Source: JBDWFY01 sp965275915 (lineage in GTDB: Bacteria > Pseudomonadota > Alphaproteobacteria > Rhizobiales > Stappiaceae). From it: a stretch of 64,000 nt of DNA. Positions 50,591 to 60,180 of the stretch are shown here, piece by piece. The notes below the pieces were generated by a model. That model was given only the letters and a program-made list of their open reading frames with translations, was not told the DNA's origin and did no database searches. Location of the stretch: contig CBDHYI010000008.1 in assembly GCA_965275915.1 (NCBI GenBank), positions 992,001 to 1,056,000 on the forward strand, written 5' to 3'. The position numbers were made by a program, and so were the translations under genes. Every line of letters starts with the position of its first letter. Positions within the stretch are counted from its first letter, which is position 1.

Positions 50591-51429
50591 TTGAACTTTG
50601 CGATCATATCCTTGATGCCGGGAATCGTCTCGATCTGCCAGGCATGATCGGGCTGGAAGAACTGAACCAGCGAGCGTTGGGACAGGCCGCCAAGGATGGT
50701 GAAATAGTACATTTCATAACCGGGTGCGACGACACAGGGGTGATAACCTTTGTCCAGAATGATGGTAGACCCGTCGACGAGGTGATAGGCGTCGCCGACC
50801 TGACCGTCTTCCCGCTGCACCAGCTGCATACCGAAGCCGTTGTTCGGCTTGAAGCGGAAATTGTAGGTCTCATCGTGCCGGGTTTCGTCTGGAAGACGAT
50901 CCGTGTCATGCTTGTGCGGCGGAAAACCCGACCAGCCACCCTGTCCGACAGTGAAAAGTTCGGATACCAGCAGCCGACCGACCTTGCCGTGATATTTGGT
51001 GCCCAGGATATGTTTGATCTTGCGGTGCGTTTTCGTATCGTCGGAGCCGTACTGCACCAGATCGATTTCATCCTCGCGAACTGCGAACGGCTGCAGCACG
51101 TCGTCGAATTTGGCGCCGGCGATAAACACTTCGGCCTCGTCACTGACACAGACCATACGCGCCTTCGCTCCGGTCGGGACATAGACACCTTCCGGTTCGC
51201 CGTCCCAGACATCGATTGTGCGTTTGCCGATACCGGCGAAACTCTCGCCCTCTACCTCAACATCGACGGTGCCGGTTGCCGGAACGATGCCGGTCTCGTA
51301 GCCGGGCACGGCATATTCAAAGGCCTGATCCTTTTTCAGCTTGACGATGTTGAAGTAATTCAGGGGAACCCGTGCGTCTTCCACATCGATAATTGCCGAA
51401 TTGGCGTTGTCATATGGCGGTATATGCAT
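50587..51429 (-). CDS. iolB: 5-deoxy-glucuronate isomerase
   Basis: A 280-residue cupin-fold enzyme that converts 5-deoxy-D-glucuronate to 5-dehydro-2-deoxy-D-gluconate, third step after the dehydratase in myo-inositol breakdown. IolB patterns: TIDVWDGEPEGVYVPTGAKARM, GGWSGFPPHKHDTDRLPDETRHDETYNFRF (metal-binding His/Glu cluster near residues 170-195) and GYHPCVVAPGYEMYYFTIL. Length fits the family (about 270). Its ATGA overlaps the aldolase start, and iolC lies 80 bp upstream on the same strand. Confidence 0.94.
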   Translation of the reverse strand: MHIPPYDNANSAIIDVEDARVPLNYFNIVKLKKDQAFEYAVPGYETGIVPATGTVDVEVEGESFAGIGKRTIDVWDGEPEGVYVPTGAKARMVCVSDEAEVFIAGAKFDDVLQPFAVREDEIDLVQYGSDDTKTHRKIKHILGTKYHGKVGRLLVSELFTVGQGGWSGFPPHKHDTDRLPDETRHDETYNFRFKPNNGFGMQLVQREDGQVGDAYHLVDGSTIILDKGYHPCVVAPGYEMYYFTILGGLSQRSLVQFFQPDHAWQIETIPGIKDMIAKFK

Positions 51430-51509
51430 TGTTTCGATCCCGTCCCGGCCTTCCTGTCCGTTTCATCGCGTCCGGCGCGTTTGTTGTTCTGTCTATCCAG
51501 TCCCGGCCG

Positions 51510-52481
51510 TTACGTCCGGGTCGGTTCTTCCAAAAAGTCATTCAATTCCTGCGGTGTCGGCATGGCGGGTGCGCAGCCGATCCCAGTGACGACCATTGCT
51601 GCGGCTGCGGTCCCGCGTCTGACGCTTTCCTCAAGCGAGCGGCCCGTTCCCAGACCGGTGACCAGAGCCGCCATGAAAGAGTCTCCTGCGCCCATGGGCT
51701 TGACGGCCTTCACAGGATAAATCGGTGTTTCGAACGGCTCGGCATCCGCCGCGTAAGTAATCGATCCTTCGGGCCCCATCTTATAGATCGAGATGCGGGC
51801 GCCAGTGCGGGTGAACTCTTCCGCCAGAACCTGGCCATTGCCGCTCGCGCCCGCCATAACAGTAAACTCTTCGTTGTTGCCGACGATGATGTCGCACAGA
51901 GCGGCAATATCACGATACACCTGCGATGCTTCTTCGCCTGACGGCCAGGAATAGGGCCGGTAGTCGACGTCGAGAATAATCGCGATCCCGGCGTCCCGGG
52001 CCCGGTGAACCGCGTGCCGGGTCGCACTTCGTGACGGCTCGGCGGCAAGCGCTGTTCCTGTGACAATCAGCGCGCCGAACCTTCCATAGTCCACGGCGTC
52101 CACAAGATCTTCCGTTAACTGGAAGTCCGCAGCATTGTTGCGGTAAATCACGTTCTGGGTGTTGTCGATCCGTGTTTCAGTGACAGCGAGCGAGGTGCGG
52201 CACTCGCCGCCAACGCGCGCAACATAGGTATCTTCAATGCCATAATCCGACAATCCGTTCAGCACGAATTGGCCGACAGCATCGTCGGAGACTGCGCCCA
52301 AAAGGGCCGCGGATCCGCCCAGGCGAACGATGCCCGCAGCAATGTTGCCGGCCGATCCGCCGAGGCTGGCGAAGAATTGTGTAGTCTTGGTCAATGCCGT
52401 GCCCGGCGGGTCCGCATAAAGATCCATGCCGGCTCGACCCAGAACGAGAAAGCTGTTTTTGCCGATCACCGACAGGGACAT
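51510..52481 (-). CDS. iolC: 5-dehydro-2-deoxygluconokinase
   Basis: A 323-residue PfkB-family kinase that phosphorylates 5-dehydro-2-deoxygluconate at C6. The PfkB motifs are NSFLVLGRAGMDLYADP at the N-terminus, the GGSAGNIAAGIVRLGG sugar-binding stretch and the anion-hole/ATP motif KPMGAGDSFMAALV near residue 265. I use the ATG at 52481 (one base shared with the iolD stop, TAATG), since the longer frame to 52520 is not typical. It belongs to the operon iolD, iolC, iolB, aldolase. The IolC/aldolase bifunctional fusion found in some bacteria is not present. Confidence 0.93.
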   Translation of the reverse strand: MSLSVIGKNSFLVLGRAGMDLYADPPGTALTKTTQFFASLGGSAGNIAAGIVRLGGSAALLGAVSDDAVGQFVLNGLSDYGIEDTYVARVGGECRTSLAVTETRIDNTQNVIYRNNAADFQLTEDLVDAVDYGRFGALIVTGTALAAEPSRSATRHAVHRARDAGIAIILDVDYRPYSWPSGEEASQVYRDIAALCDIIVGNNEEFTVMAGASGNGQVLAEEFTRTGARISIYKMGPEGSITYAADAEPFETPIYPVKAVKPMGAGDSFMAALVTGLGTGRSLEESVRRGTAAAAMVVTGIGCAPAMPTPQELNDFLEEPTRT

Positions 52482-54367
52482 TACACACCGGCCCGCTGGT
52501 TCTTGCGCCCTTCTTCCCATTCCCGATGCGCCGCAAGGACTTTTTCATTGTTGGAGACGGACGGTGTTCCGACTTCCCACCAGGCGTGGCCTTCCTGTGT
52601 CCAGCCCTCGAAAGCATCGACTTTCAACGCAATGACATAGGTGCGATCAGCGGCCCTGGCTCGCCCGAAAGCCTCTTTCAGTTCGTCTATGGAGTTCACC
52701 GTTTCGGAGTCCGCGCCCATTGCTTTGGCATGGGCTGCAAAGTCGACGGCAAACGGCGCCACCTTGATGTTACAGTCTGCGATCAGATTGTTATAGGACG
52801 TGTTGCCGGTGTTGTTCTGCAGTTTGTTGATGACGGCAAATCCGCCATTGTCGCAGACAATGACGATCATTTTGGCTCCGGTGAGAACCGAGGAATAGAT
52901 ATCCGAGTTCATCATCATGTAAGAGCCGTCGCCGGTAAAAACGATGGTCTCCTTGTTCGGTGCGTTTTCCATCTGGCCCAGCCGTGCACCCCAGCCGCCG
53001 GAGATTTCGTAGCCCATGCACGAATAGCCGAATTCAACGTCAACGGAACCGATTGATCTTGTGCGCCAGTTTGCAGTCACTTCTGCCGGTAGGCCGCCCG
53101 CGGCGGCCACGACGCGGTCTTCTGGATCGCAGATTTCATTGACGGCGCCGATAACCTGCGCATAGGACATCGGGCGGTTGGTTCCGTCTTTGGTAACAGG
53201 TGCGATATTCTCATCGACGTACGCATTCCATCGGGTCCGCTCTTGCGCTGCGGTTTCGCACCAGCCGGCATCGGCCTTGTAGCCGCCAAGCGCACCGGTC
53301 AGTTGGCCAAGAGCCAATTTGGCGTCACCGATAACCGGCATCGACAGATGCTTCTGTGCGTCGTGGCGTCCGACATTGACCGAAATGATTGTCGCGTCCT
53401 TATGAAACACGGTCCAGGACCCGGTGGTGAAGTCCTGCAGTCTGGTTCCAACTGCGATAACGACGTCGGCTTCACCAGCAAGAGCATTGGCGGAGTCGGA
53501 CCCTGTAACGCCGATCGGACCGCAATTGAGCGCTTCTTCGAACAGAAGATTGGCGCGACCTGCGATCGTTTCCACAACCGGAATGTCATGGTCCTTGGCA
53601 AAGGACGTCAACTCTTTTACCGCGCCCGAATACTGAACGCCGCCACCGGCTATGATCAGCGGCTTTTGGGCCGATTTGATGCGCTCGGCTGCCGCAGCGA
53701 CATCGCGCGCGTCCGGCGCCGGCCGTCGAATATAATGCGTACGCTCTTCGAAAAAACTGACCGGAAAGTCATAAGACCAGCCCTGCACGTCCTGCGGCAG
53801 GCCCAAAAAGACCGGCCCGCAGTCAGCCGGGTCAAGCATCGTGTTGATGGCACGCGGCAGCGACTGGATGATCTGTGCCGGGTGGGTGATCCGGTCCCAG
53901 TATCGGGTCACCGATTTGAACGCGTCATTGACTGAAAGTGTCGGATCGCTGCCATGTTCGACCTGTTGCAAGACCGGATCGGGCAGGCGGGTCAGAAAGG
54001 CGTCGCCGCACAGCATCAGAAGCGGCAGGCGGTTCGTATGCGCGATGCCGGCGGCTGTGACCATATTGGTGGTGCCCGGACCGGCGGATGACGTTGCGAA
54101 CATGAAACGGCGGCGCAACTGCTGCTTGGCATAGGCGATGCCGGCCATCGCCATCGATTGTTCGTTCTGGCCGCGATAGAGGGGTAGGGCGTCACGATTT
54201 TCGTAGAGTGCTTCGCCAAGGCAAGACACGTTGCCGTGTCCGAAGATGCCAAAGCCGCCCGCGCAGAGGCGCACGCGTTTGCCGTCGATCTCTATAAACT
54301 GCGCTGCAAGATGATTTACGAGCGCCTGTGCCATCGTCAGGCGAATGGTAGTGCCGCTGTCTGTCAT
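52481..54367 (-). CDS. iolD: 3D-(3,5/4)-trihydroxycyclohexane-1,2-dione acylhydrolase
   Basis: A 628-residue thiamine-diphosphate enzyme that opens the ring of trihydroxycyclohexanedione to 5-deoxy-glucuronate. The TPP fold is evident: an N-terminal pyrimidine domain with ALYENRDALPLYRGQNEQSMAMAGIAYAKQ, and the C-terminal GDGSYMMMNSDIYSSVLT with the NGGF segment. Length matches IolD (about 610-640), longer than acetolactate synthases. The start at 54367 is supported by the operator and divergent gene spacing. It is the first gene of the leftward iol operon. Confidence 0.95.
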   Translation of the reverse strand: MTDSGTTIRLTMAQALVNHLAAQFIEIDGKRVRLCAGGFGIFGHGNVSCLGEALYENRDALPLYRGQNEQSMAMAGIAYAKQQLRRRFMFATSSAGPGTTNMVTAAGIAHTNRLPLLMLCGDAFLTRLPDPVLQQVEHGSDPTLSVNDAFKSVTRYWDRITHPAQIIQSLPRAINTMLDPADCGPVFLGLPQDVQGWSYDFPVSFFEERTHYIRRPAPDARDVAAAAERIKSAQKPLIIAGGGVQYSGAVKELTSFAKDHDIPVVETIAGRANLLFEEALNCGPIGVTGSDSANALAGEADVVIAVGTRLQDFTTGSWTVFHKDATIISVNVGRHDAQKHLSMPVIGDAKLALGQLTGALGGYKADAGWCETAAQERTRWNAYVDENIAPVTKDGTNRPMSYAQVIGAVNEICDPEDRVVAAAGGLPAEVTANWRTRSIGSVDVEFGYSCMGYEISGGWGARLGQMENAPNKETIVFTGDGSYMMMNSDIYSSVLTGAKMIVIVCDNGGFAVINKLQNNTGNTSYNNLIADCNIKVAPFAVDFAAHAKAMGADSETVNSIDELKEAFGRARAADRTYVIALKVDAFEGWTQEGHAWWEVGTPSVSNNEKVLAAHREWEEGRKNQRAGV

Positions 54368-54561
54368 ATTCGTGCTCCTGGTCAATATCTGACCGGATCG
54401 GTCTGTGAAGGGAACGCCGAGCCCTATCGCATACCCGTCGGTTGAACTCAATCTGCAAGCTTCCGGTCCGTATCCGATGCTGGATTATCTGAAAAAATTC
54501 GGACGCCGGAAACTTACCGATGAAACCCTCTTGACCACAGAACCTAGATAGAGTTTAGCTG

Positions 54562-54581
54562 TTTTGCAAGCGGTTGCAAAA
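54562..54581. promoter_or_regulatory. LacI-type operator before the inositol oxidoreductase
   Basis: TTTTGCAAGCGGTTGCAAAA is a palindrome of perfect arms (TTTTGCAA/TTGCAAAA) around GCGG, close to the classical LacI-family form. It lies 17 bp before the start codon at 54598 and in the shared region with iolD. The LacI gene at 57844-58869 is the likely binder. It also argues against the longer frame starting at 54574. Confidence 0.75.
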
Positions 54582-54597
54582 ATATAGGCGATTTTTC

Positions 54598-55725
54598 ATG
54601 ACTGACCGTCGGAAAATAGGATTTGGTGTCATTGGTGCCGGCTATATGGGCAAGGCGCATGCCGTGGCGCTGAAAGCTGTCGGAGCGGTTTTTAACACCG
54701 CCCTGCGCCCGCATCTTGAAATGATCTGCACAACCAGCGAGACCGGCGCGGCCCGGCGGGCGGCGGAGTTTGGATTTGACCGTTCGACTGCGGATTGGCG
54801 GACGCTGGTAACCGACCCTGCGATTGAGGCGGTCCTGATTGCATCGCCTCAGGAAACCCACAGGGAGATTGCCGAATTGGCATTTTCCCTCGGCAAGCCC
54901 GTCTTCTGCGAAAAACCGCTGGGAACCAACCTTGCGGACAGCCGGGCGATGGTTTCAGCCGCCGATAAGAGCGGTGTCGTCAATATGACCGGCTTCAATT
55001 ACATCCGTACTCCCGCTTCGCAACTGGCGCGGGAGATTATTCAGAGCGGAGAAATCGGCGACATGGTCTATTTCCGTGCCGAACACACGGAAGACTTCTT
55101 TGCCGATCCGGATGCACCGGCGACCTGGCGGTCGCAGGGTGATCCAAACGGAAATCTGGGCGATCTGGCACCGCATATTGTCAATGGCGCATTTGCCCTT
55201 GCCGGGCCGATCAGATCGCTGATCGCCGATGTTGAAACCGTGCACAAAACCCGGCCCTCGACCAACGGTGGCACTGAAACCGTGACCAATGACGACCAGG
55301 CGCATTTTCTGTGCCGGTTTGAAAGCGGTGTGATGGGCAACATCTATTCGTCCAGGGTCGCGACCGGTCGCAAGATGGGGTATGCCTATGAGATCTACGG
55401 ATCGCGTGGCAGCATTCGGTTCGATCAGGAGGATCAGAACGCGCTTTGGCTTTACAAGGCCGATCAGCAGTCGAACCGGCAGGGGTTCACAAAAATTTTG
55501 ACCGGTCCGGATCATCCGGATTATGTCAATTTCTGCCTGGGACCGGGGCACGGCACCGGGTATCAGGATCAGATCATCATTGAAGCGAAAGACTTTCTGA
55601 AAGCGATCGAAACCGGCCAGTCCGTCTGGCCGACATTTGAGGATGGCATGCTGGTCAATCAGGTGATCGAGGCGGCGCGGCTTTCCAGCCAAAACGAGCG
55701 CTGGATTGAGCTGAAAGACGTCTGA
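54598..55725 (+). CDS. Gfo/Idh/MocA oxidoreductase, probable inositol dehydrogenase
   Basis: A 375-residue NAD(P)-dependent enzyme. Rossmann motif GFGVIGAGYMGKAHAVAL (residues about 8-25), the EKP motif FCEKPLGTN near residue 105 and LAPHIVNGAF (catalytic His) are visible. In the iol setting it may oxidise myo- or scyllo-inositol to the corresponding inosose. It is the first gene of the rightward unit and is preceded by a LacI-type palindrome. Whether it is IolG, a scyllo-inositol dehydrogenase or acts on another cyclitol or sugar is not decided by the sequence. Confidence 0.82.
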   Translation: MTDRRKIGFGVIGAGYMGKAHAVALKAVGAVFNTALRPHLEMICTTSETGAARRAAEFGFDRSTADWRTLVTDPAIEAVLIASPQETHREIAELAFSLGKPVFCEKPLGTNLADSRAMVSAADKSGVVNMTGFNYIRTPASQLAREIIQSGEIGDMVYFRAEHTEDFFADPDAPATWRSQGDPNGNLGDLAPHIVNGAFALAGPIRSLIADVETVHKTRPSTNGGTETVTNDDQAHFLCRFESGVMGNIYSSRVATGRKMGYAYEIYGSRGSIRFDQEDQNALWLYKADQQSNRQGFTKILTGPDHPDYVNFCLGPGHGTGYQDQIIIEAKDFLKAIETGQSVWPTFEDGMLVNQVIEAARLSSQNERWIELKDV

Positions 55726-55795
55726 AATCACGCATCGGATGACACTACCGGCTTTTGATCGGAGGGCCGGCTCCGGAGAGAAGAAGAAAATCGCC

Positions 55796-56689
55796 ATGAC
55801 GATAAAGATAGGAAATGCCCCCTGTTCATGGGGTGTGGAATTTGCAGACGATCCGCGCAATCCGCATTGGACGAGAGTTCTGGATGAATGTCGGGATGCC
55901 GGCTACACCGGTATTGAACTGGGGCCGATCGGCTATAAGCCCGAAGACCCGGCTGTTCTGGGTAATGCGCTGGCGGAACGAGAGCTTGAACTGATCGGCG
56001 GCGTCGTGTTCCGCCCGTTTCACGATCCTGACGCCTGGGACGATGTGCTGGACGGGGCCGTTCGAACGGCGGAGGCGCTCAAAGCCCATGGAGCGGAGCA
56101 GATGGTGTTGATCGACTCCATCTCACCCCGTCGCGCGCCCACAGCAGGTCGGCCGCACGAGGCCGAATACATGGACGGAGACGAATGGCGGACCTATGTC
56201 GACCGCATTCGGGAGATCGCCAAACGCGGTACCGGCGACTATGGCCTGACCGTATCGATCCATCCCCATGCCGCCGGCTTTATGGATTTTGAGCCGGAGA
56301 TCGAACGTTTGTTGGACGAGGTGGATGAGGAGATCCTGAAAATCTGCATCGATACCGGCCATTCCCATTATGCGGGGTTTGATCCGCTGCCTTTCATGAA
56401 GCGGAATTTTGACCGGATCTCGTATGTGCATTTCAAGGACATCGACCCGGAGGTCAAGGCGCATACGATTGCCAATCGCACTGATTTCTATGAAGCCTGC
56501 GGCAACGGGATCTTCTGCAATCTGGGAGAAGGCGAAACCGACTTTCCTGCTGTGCGCTCGCTCCTCATCGAACGTGGGTTCAAGGGGTGGTGCACGGTTG
56601 AACAGGATTGTGACCCGGAAGGGGATACGAGTCCGATCGACGATGCCCGGGCCAATCGCGAATATCTTGAATCCATTGGCTTTAGCTGA
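55796..56689 (+). CDS. IolE-like TIM-barrel dehydratase/isomerase
   Basis: A 297-residue xylose-isomerase-like TIM barrel. The opening IKIGNAPCSWGVEF and YTGIELGPIGYK (Glu), ICIDTGHSHYAGFDP (Asp, His), YVHFKDIDP and CTVEQDCDP supply the metal ligands. The length agrees with 2-keto-myo-inositol dehydratase (IolE); IolI/inosose isomerases are close relatives. In this place it probably dehydrates the inosose made by a dehydrogenase. I start it at the ATG at 55796 because the in-frame ATG at 55739 gives an unrelated lead. IolE versus IolI is undecided. Confidence 0.75.
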   Translation: MTIKIGNAPCSWGVEFADDPRNPHWTRVLDECRDAGYTGIELGPIGYKPEDPAVLGNALAERELELIGGVVFRPFHDPDAWDDVLDGAVRTAEALKAHGAEQMVLIDSISPRRAPTAGRPHEAEYMDGDEWRTYVDRIREIAKRGTGDYGLTVSIHPHAAGFMDFEPEIERLLDEVDEEILKICIDTGHSHYAGFDPLPFMKRNFDRISYVHFKDIDPEVKAHTIANRTDFYEACGNGIFCNLGEGETDFPAVRSLLIERGFKGWCTVEQDCDPEGDTSPIDDARANREYLESIGFS

Positions 56690-56702
56690 CCGGACTGATC
56701 TG

Positions 56703-57842
56703 ATGGCAAAACTCAAATGGGGTATGATCGGTGGCGGCGAGGGAAGTCAGATCGGTCCGGCGCACCGAATAGCCGCCGGGCTCGACGGCCTTTTTACGCT
56801 CAGCGCCGGTGCGCTGGATATCGATCCGCAGAAGGGACGCGATTTTGCAGTGCGTCTTGGTGTTGCGGAAGATCGCGCCTATGCCAACTGGCTTGAGATG
56901 CTGGAAGGTGAAAAGGAGCGTGACGATCGCATCGACCTTGTCACGGTGGCGACGCCCAATGCGACCCACTACGAAATCACAAGGGCGTTCCTTGAGGCGG
57001 GATTCAACGTCCTGTGCGAAAAGCCGATCACAATGACCGTTTCGGAGGCGGAGGATATCGTTCGCATTGCGGAAGACAGCGGCAGGATCTGCGCGGTGAA
57101 TTACGGCTATAGCGGTTATCCGCTCGTGCGTCAGATGCGGGCGATGGTCGAAGACGGGGTGATCGGCAAAGTGCGGCTGATCAAGGCCGAATTTGCGCAT
57201 GGTTTTCACGCCGATGCGGCAGATGCGGATAACCCGCGTTCGCGCTGGCGCTACGATCCCAAACAGGCCGGCATCTCCGCCGTGTTTGCCGATGCGGGCA
57301 TTCACGCCTTCCACATGGCCTGCTTTGTTGCCGGCCAGAAAGCACAATCGATTTCCGCTGATTTTGCGTCCCTTGTTGGTGCGCGCGAGCTTGAGGACGA
57401 TGCCATGATCAACATCCGCATGGATGGCGGTGCTCTGTGCCGCCTCTGGACGAGCGCTGTGGCCATCGGCCGGATGCATGGACTGACCTTGCAGGTTTTC
57501 GGCGAAACCGGGGGGCTCCGCTGGGCGCAGGAACTGCCTAACCAGCTTTATTACACGCCGCTTGGCGGCAGGACGCAGACGATTGAACGGGGAGCCGACG
57601 ATCTTTACCCCGTGGCCCAACGGGCCTCCCGGGTTGCCATCGGCCACGCGGAAGGTATGCCGCTGGCCTTTGCCAACCTCTATTGCGATCTCGCCGAACA
57701 GATAACCGCCGCAAAGGAAGGCCGGACACCGGACGTAACGTCCGCGGTCTATCCGACGGCGGAGCAGGGCCTGCATTCAATGCAGGCGATTAAAGCGGCT
57801 GTAAAAAGCGCAAAACAGAACGCCGGATGGGTGACTGTTTAA
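56703..57842 (+). CDS. Gfo/Idh/MocA oxidoreductase
   Basis: A 379-residue NAD(P) enzyme. Rossmann motif GMIGGGEGSQIGPAHRIA (residues about 6-24), LCEKPITMT near residue 105 and DAGIHAFHM near residue 196 (His) are present. It follows the IolE-like gene by 13 bp and is the third of the rightward unit. The glycine-rich loop (GGGEGS) is typical of a different subfamily from the first dehydrogenase in this block, so it may act on another inositol isomer or a keto-inositol. No iolA or transporter gene for inositol is in the window. Confidence 0.83.
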   Translation: MAKLKWGMIGGGEGSQIGPAHRIAAGLDGLFTLSAGALDIDPQKGRDFAVRLGVAEDRAYANWLEMLEGEKERDDRIDLVTVATPNATHYEITRAFLEAGFNVLCEKPITMTVSEAEDIVRIAEDSGRICAVNYGYSGYPLVRQMRAMVEDGVIGKVRLIKAEFAHGFHADAADADNPRSRWRYDPKQAGISAVFADAGIHAFHMACFVAGQKAQSISADFASLVGARELEDDAMINIRMDGGALCRLWTSAVAIGRMHGLTLQVFGETGGLRWAQELPNQLYYTPLGGRTQTIERGADDLYPVAQRASRVAIGHAEGMPLAFANLYCDLAEQITAAKEGRTPDVTSAVYPTAEQGLHSMQAIKAAVKSAKQNAGWVTV

Positions 57843-57843
57843 G

Positions 57844-58869
57844 TCAGGTCGCCTCTGAGAGATCAGATGGAGGCAGGAGTGGCTTGAGAGTGCTCCTCTC
57901 GATGATGGTGCACGGGAACAGCCTGATTTCCGCGCTGCGCTCGGGATTGTCAACCAGCGCCGTGATCAGTTCGACCGAACTGCGGATGATATCGCGGGTC
58001 GGCTGCTCGATGGTCGTCAGGTCATAGGCGGTCCATCCCGCCATCGCCAGATTGTTGAAACCCAGAAATCCAATGTCCCGGGGAATGATTCGGCCGGATT
58101 CCCGGGCAGCATCCATTGCGCCGATGCAGATCAGATCGTCTCCGCAAAAGACGGCTTCAAACGCGCCTTTGTCGATCAATCCGGCCATGGCGCTTCGACC
58201 GGCATCATAACTGTAATTATCGGCATAACGGACCAAGTCGATTTGCAAGTTCAAAGGCTTGGCCCGTGATTTAAAACCGGCAACGCGGTCCTTCGTCGAT
58301 GTTGCCGCTTCCGGCCCCCCAAGCACGGCGACTTTCCGATAGCCCCGATCAAAAAATGTCTGCGCCGCCATCTCACCGCACCGGAAATTGTCGATGCCGA
58401 CAATATGGTTGTCTTCCGTCGTATCGAACTTCCCGAATGTGTGCACAACAGGGATATTCGCCTCGCGAAAGGCGGTGGCAAAAGTGGGGGGCAGGGTTGA
58501 GGTCGCGACGATGACACCATCGACACTGTATTGGCGTAGCAGACTCAGAGAGCGCTCCGGCATCGTTTCGTCGGTCAGGTTCACCAGCAGCGGTCGATAG
58601 CCGCGGTTCTGCAGTTCCTTGGTGAAGAGGTCGAACACATCCAGAAACACCGGATTCTGATAGTTGTTCGCAACGAGCCCGATCAGTTTCGTCCGATTGG
58701 TTGCCAGGCTCCGGGCGATCAGCGAGGGCTGATATCCTAATGCCTTGGCGGCGTTCTCGACCTTCTTGCGCGTTTTCGCGGACACACTGGCGCCGTCGGT
58801 AAAAGTGCGTGAAACCGCTGACCGCGATACGCCGGCCCGCTCCGCAACTTCTTTCAGTGTGACTGCCAT
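57844..58869 (-). CDS. LacI-family regulator, probable iol regulator
   Basis: A 341-residue LacI regulator convergent with the last iol gene (one base between the stops). The HTH is VTLKEVAERAGVSRSAVSRTFTDG and VSAKTRKKVENAAKALGYQPS; the sensor domain has LIGLVANNYQNPVFLDVFD and the LFPCTIIERSTL end. The ATG at 58869 is preferred to a frame at 58902 for family length. The palindrome at 54562-54581 fits its binding type. Effector may be an inositol catabolite. Confidence 0.9.
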   Translation of the reverse strand: MAVTLKEVAERAGVSRSAVSRTFTDGASVSAKTRKKVENAAKALGYQPSLIARSLATNRTKLIGLVANNYQNPVFLDVFDLFTKELQNRGYRPLLVNLTDETMPERSLSLLRQYSVDGVIVATSTLPPTFATAFREANIPVVHTFGKFDTTEDNHIVGIDNFRCGEMAAQTFFDRGYRKVAVLGGPEAATSTKDRVAGFKSRAKPLNLQIDLVRYADNYSYDAGRSAMAGLIDKGAFEAVFCGDDLICIGAMDAARESGRIIPRDIGFLGFNNLAMAGWTAYDLTTIEQPTRDIIRSSVELITALVDNPERSAEIRLFPCTIIERSTLKPLLPPSDLSEAT

Positions 58870-59133
58870 TGTTTTCCTGTTCACCGCGGTCCGACTTTGC
58901 ACTGCTCAACATGGAGGTCAGCGTAGCGTCTCCCTTTGTTGCGGAAGCCGTGTGTATTTAGAGCATGCATAGCGGAGGTGAAAAATGCAACGGGTTGCCA
59001 TTCTCCGGATATGAGAGCCGTGACAATCGCAGAAAGGAGGGCGCGCAACGGGCTGGCAACGCCGATTTTCAAGATGGAAAGGAAATGGGCGCCATCCTGT
59101 GGATTTGCTGTCTGCTCTTGGCGCCCATATGCG
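58870..59133. other. Short intergenic stretch without recognisable gene
   Basis: The 264-bp gap between the LacI gene start and the proV stop carries only short frames. The minus-strand one (up to 59189) has no family resemblance. It must include the LacI promoter. Confidence 0.35.
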
Positions 59134-60180
59134 CTAACGATAGATGTTTGTCGAATTGTCATTAGAGGCGGGCCGCGCCATTGCGGCAATCAGCTTATCC
59201 AACGTTATCGATCCAATCGGTGAACCATCGTCTGTAACCGTGGCTGCTTTTTCTTCGCTTTGCGACAAGAGCGGCAACGCGTCCTCCACAACCACTTTCC
59301 TGTCGATCTCAAGCCCGTGCCCTGTCGAGTTGTCCGACATGACCGAGCCGATTTGAAGCACCCGCCCCCGGTTGATGTCTTTGATGAAATCCGAGACATA
59401 ATCGTCAGCAGGGGACAGAACAATCTGCTGCGGATTGCCCTGTTGAACCATCACGCCGTCGCGCAGGATTGCGATATTGTCGCCGATGCGCAGCGCCTCA
59501 TCCAGGTCATGCGTGATGAAGACAATTGTCTTGTGCAACTCCTCCTGCAATTCGAGCATGACGTTCTGCATATCGGTCCGGATCAGCGGATCGAGTGCGG
59601 AAAAAGCTTCGTCCATAAGCAGAATCTCGGCATCGGTTGCAAGCGCCCTGGCCAGCCCGACGCGCTGCTGCATGCCGCCGGACAATTGTGCCGGATAGTG
59701 ATTTTCGAACCCCGACAGGCCGACGCGATCAATCCATTTGTGACTGTGCTCGTGCGCAGCATCGGACGCCTCGCCCTGGATCATAAGGCCGTAGGCGACA
59801 TTGTCCGCCACGGTTCGATGCGGCATCAGGGCGAATTTCTGAAACACCATCGAAGCCATGGTTCGTCGGAAATTGCGCAAATCGGTTACGTTCAGGCCCA
59901 ACACGTCCTGTCCGTCGACAATCATCTCGCCCTCGGTGGGTTCGATGAGGCGATTGATATGGCGGATCAATGTCGACTTTCCCGATCCGGACAGGCCCAT
60001 AATGACCTGCACTTTGCGCGCCGGCATATCGATATTGATGTTGTTCAGGCCGAGGACGTGGCTGAACCTTTCCAGAAGTTCCGTCTTGCCGACGCCGTTT
60101 CTGACATGCTCCATCATCGATTTGGAGTCAGGCCCGAAGATCTTGTAGAGATTTTTGATTTGTACTTTGAGATCAGACAC
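59134..60180 (-). CDS. proV: Betaine/choline ABC transporter ATP-binding protein (ProV/ChoV type)
   Basis: A 348-residue ATPase. Walker A is GLSGSGKSTLIRHI, the signature LSGGMQQRVGLARAL and Walker B ILLMDEAFSALDP, followed by a C-terminal CBS-like region ending in GSITLDKLI. The ProV-type N-terminal VQIKNLYKIFG is clear. I use GTG at 60180: GGAGG is upstream, and the longer frame to 60291 overlaps the permease. It overlaps the permease gene by eight bases. Osmoprotectant or choline uptake is the family role; which betaine is imported is unknown. Confidence 0.93.
   Translation of the reverse strand: MSDLKVQIKNLYKIFGPDSKSMMEHVRNGVGKTELLERFSHVLGLNNINIDMPARKVQVIMGLSGSGKSTLIRHINRLIEPTEGEMIVDGQDVLGLNVTDLRNFRRTMASMVFQKFALMPHRTVADNVAYGLMIQGEASDAAHEHSHKWIDRVGLSGFENHYPAQLSGGMQQRVGLARALATDAEILLMDEAFSALDPLIRTDMQNVMLELQEELHKTIVFITHDLDEALRIGDNIAILRDGVMVQQGNPQQIVLSPADDYVSDFIKDINRGRVLQIGSVMSDNSTGHGLEIDRKVVVEDALPLLSQSEEKAATVTDDGSPIGSITLDKLIAAMARPASNDNSTNIYR

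Noticed and set aside
54574..54597. Alternative upstream TTG start of the inositol oxidoreductase
   Set aside because: It lies within the LacI palindrome; the ATG at 54598 fits the family start.
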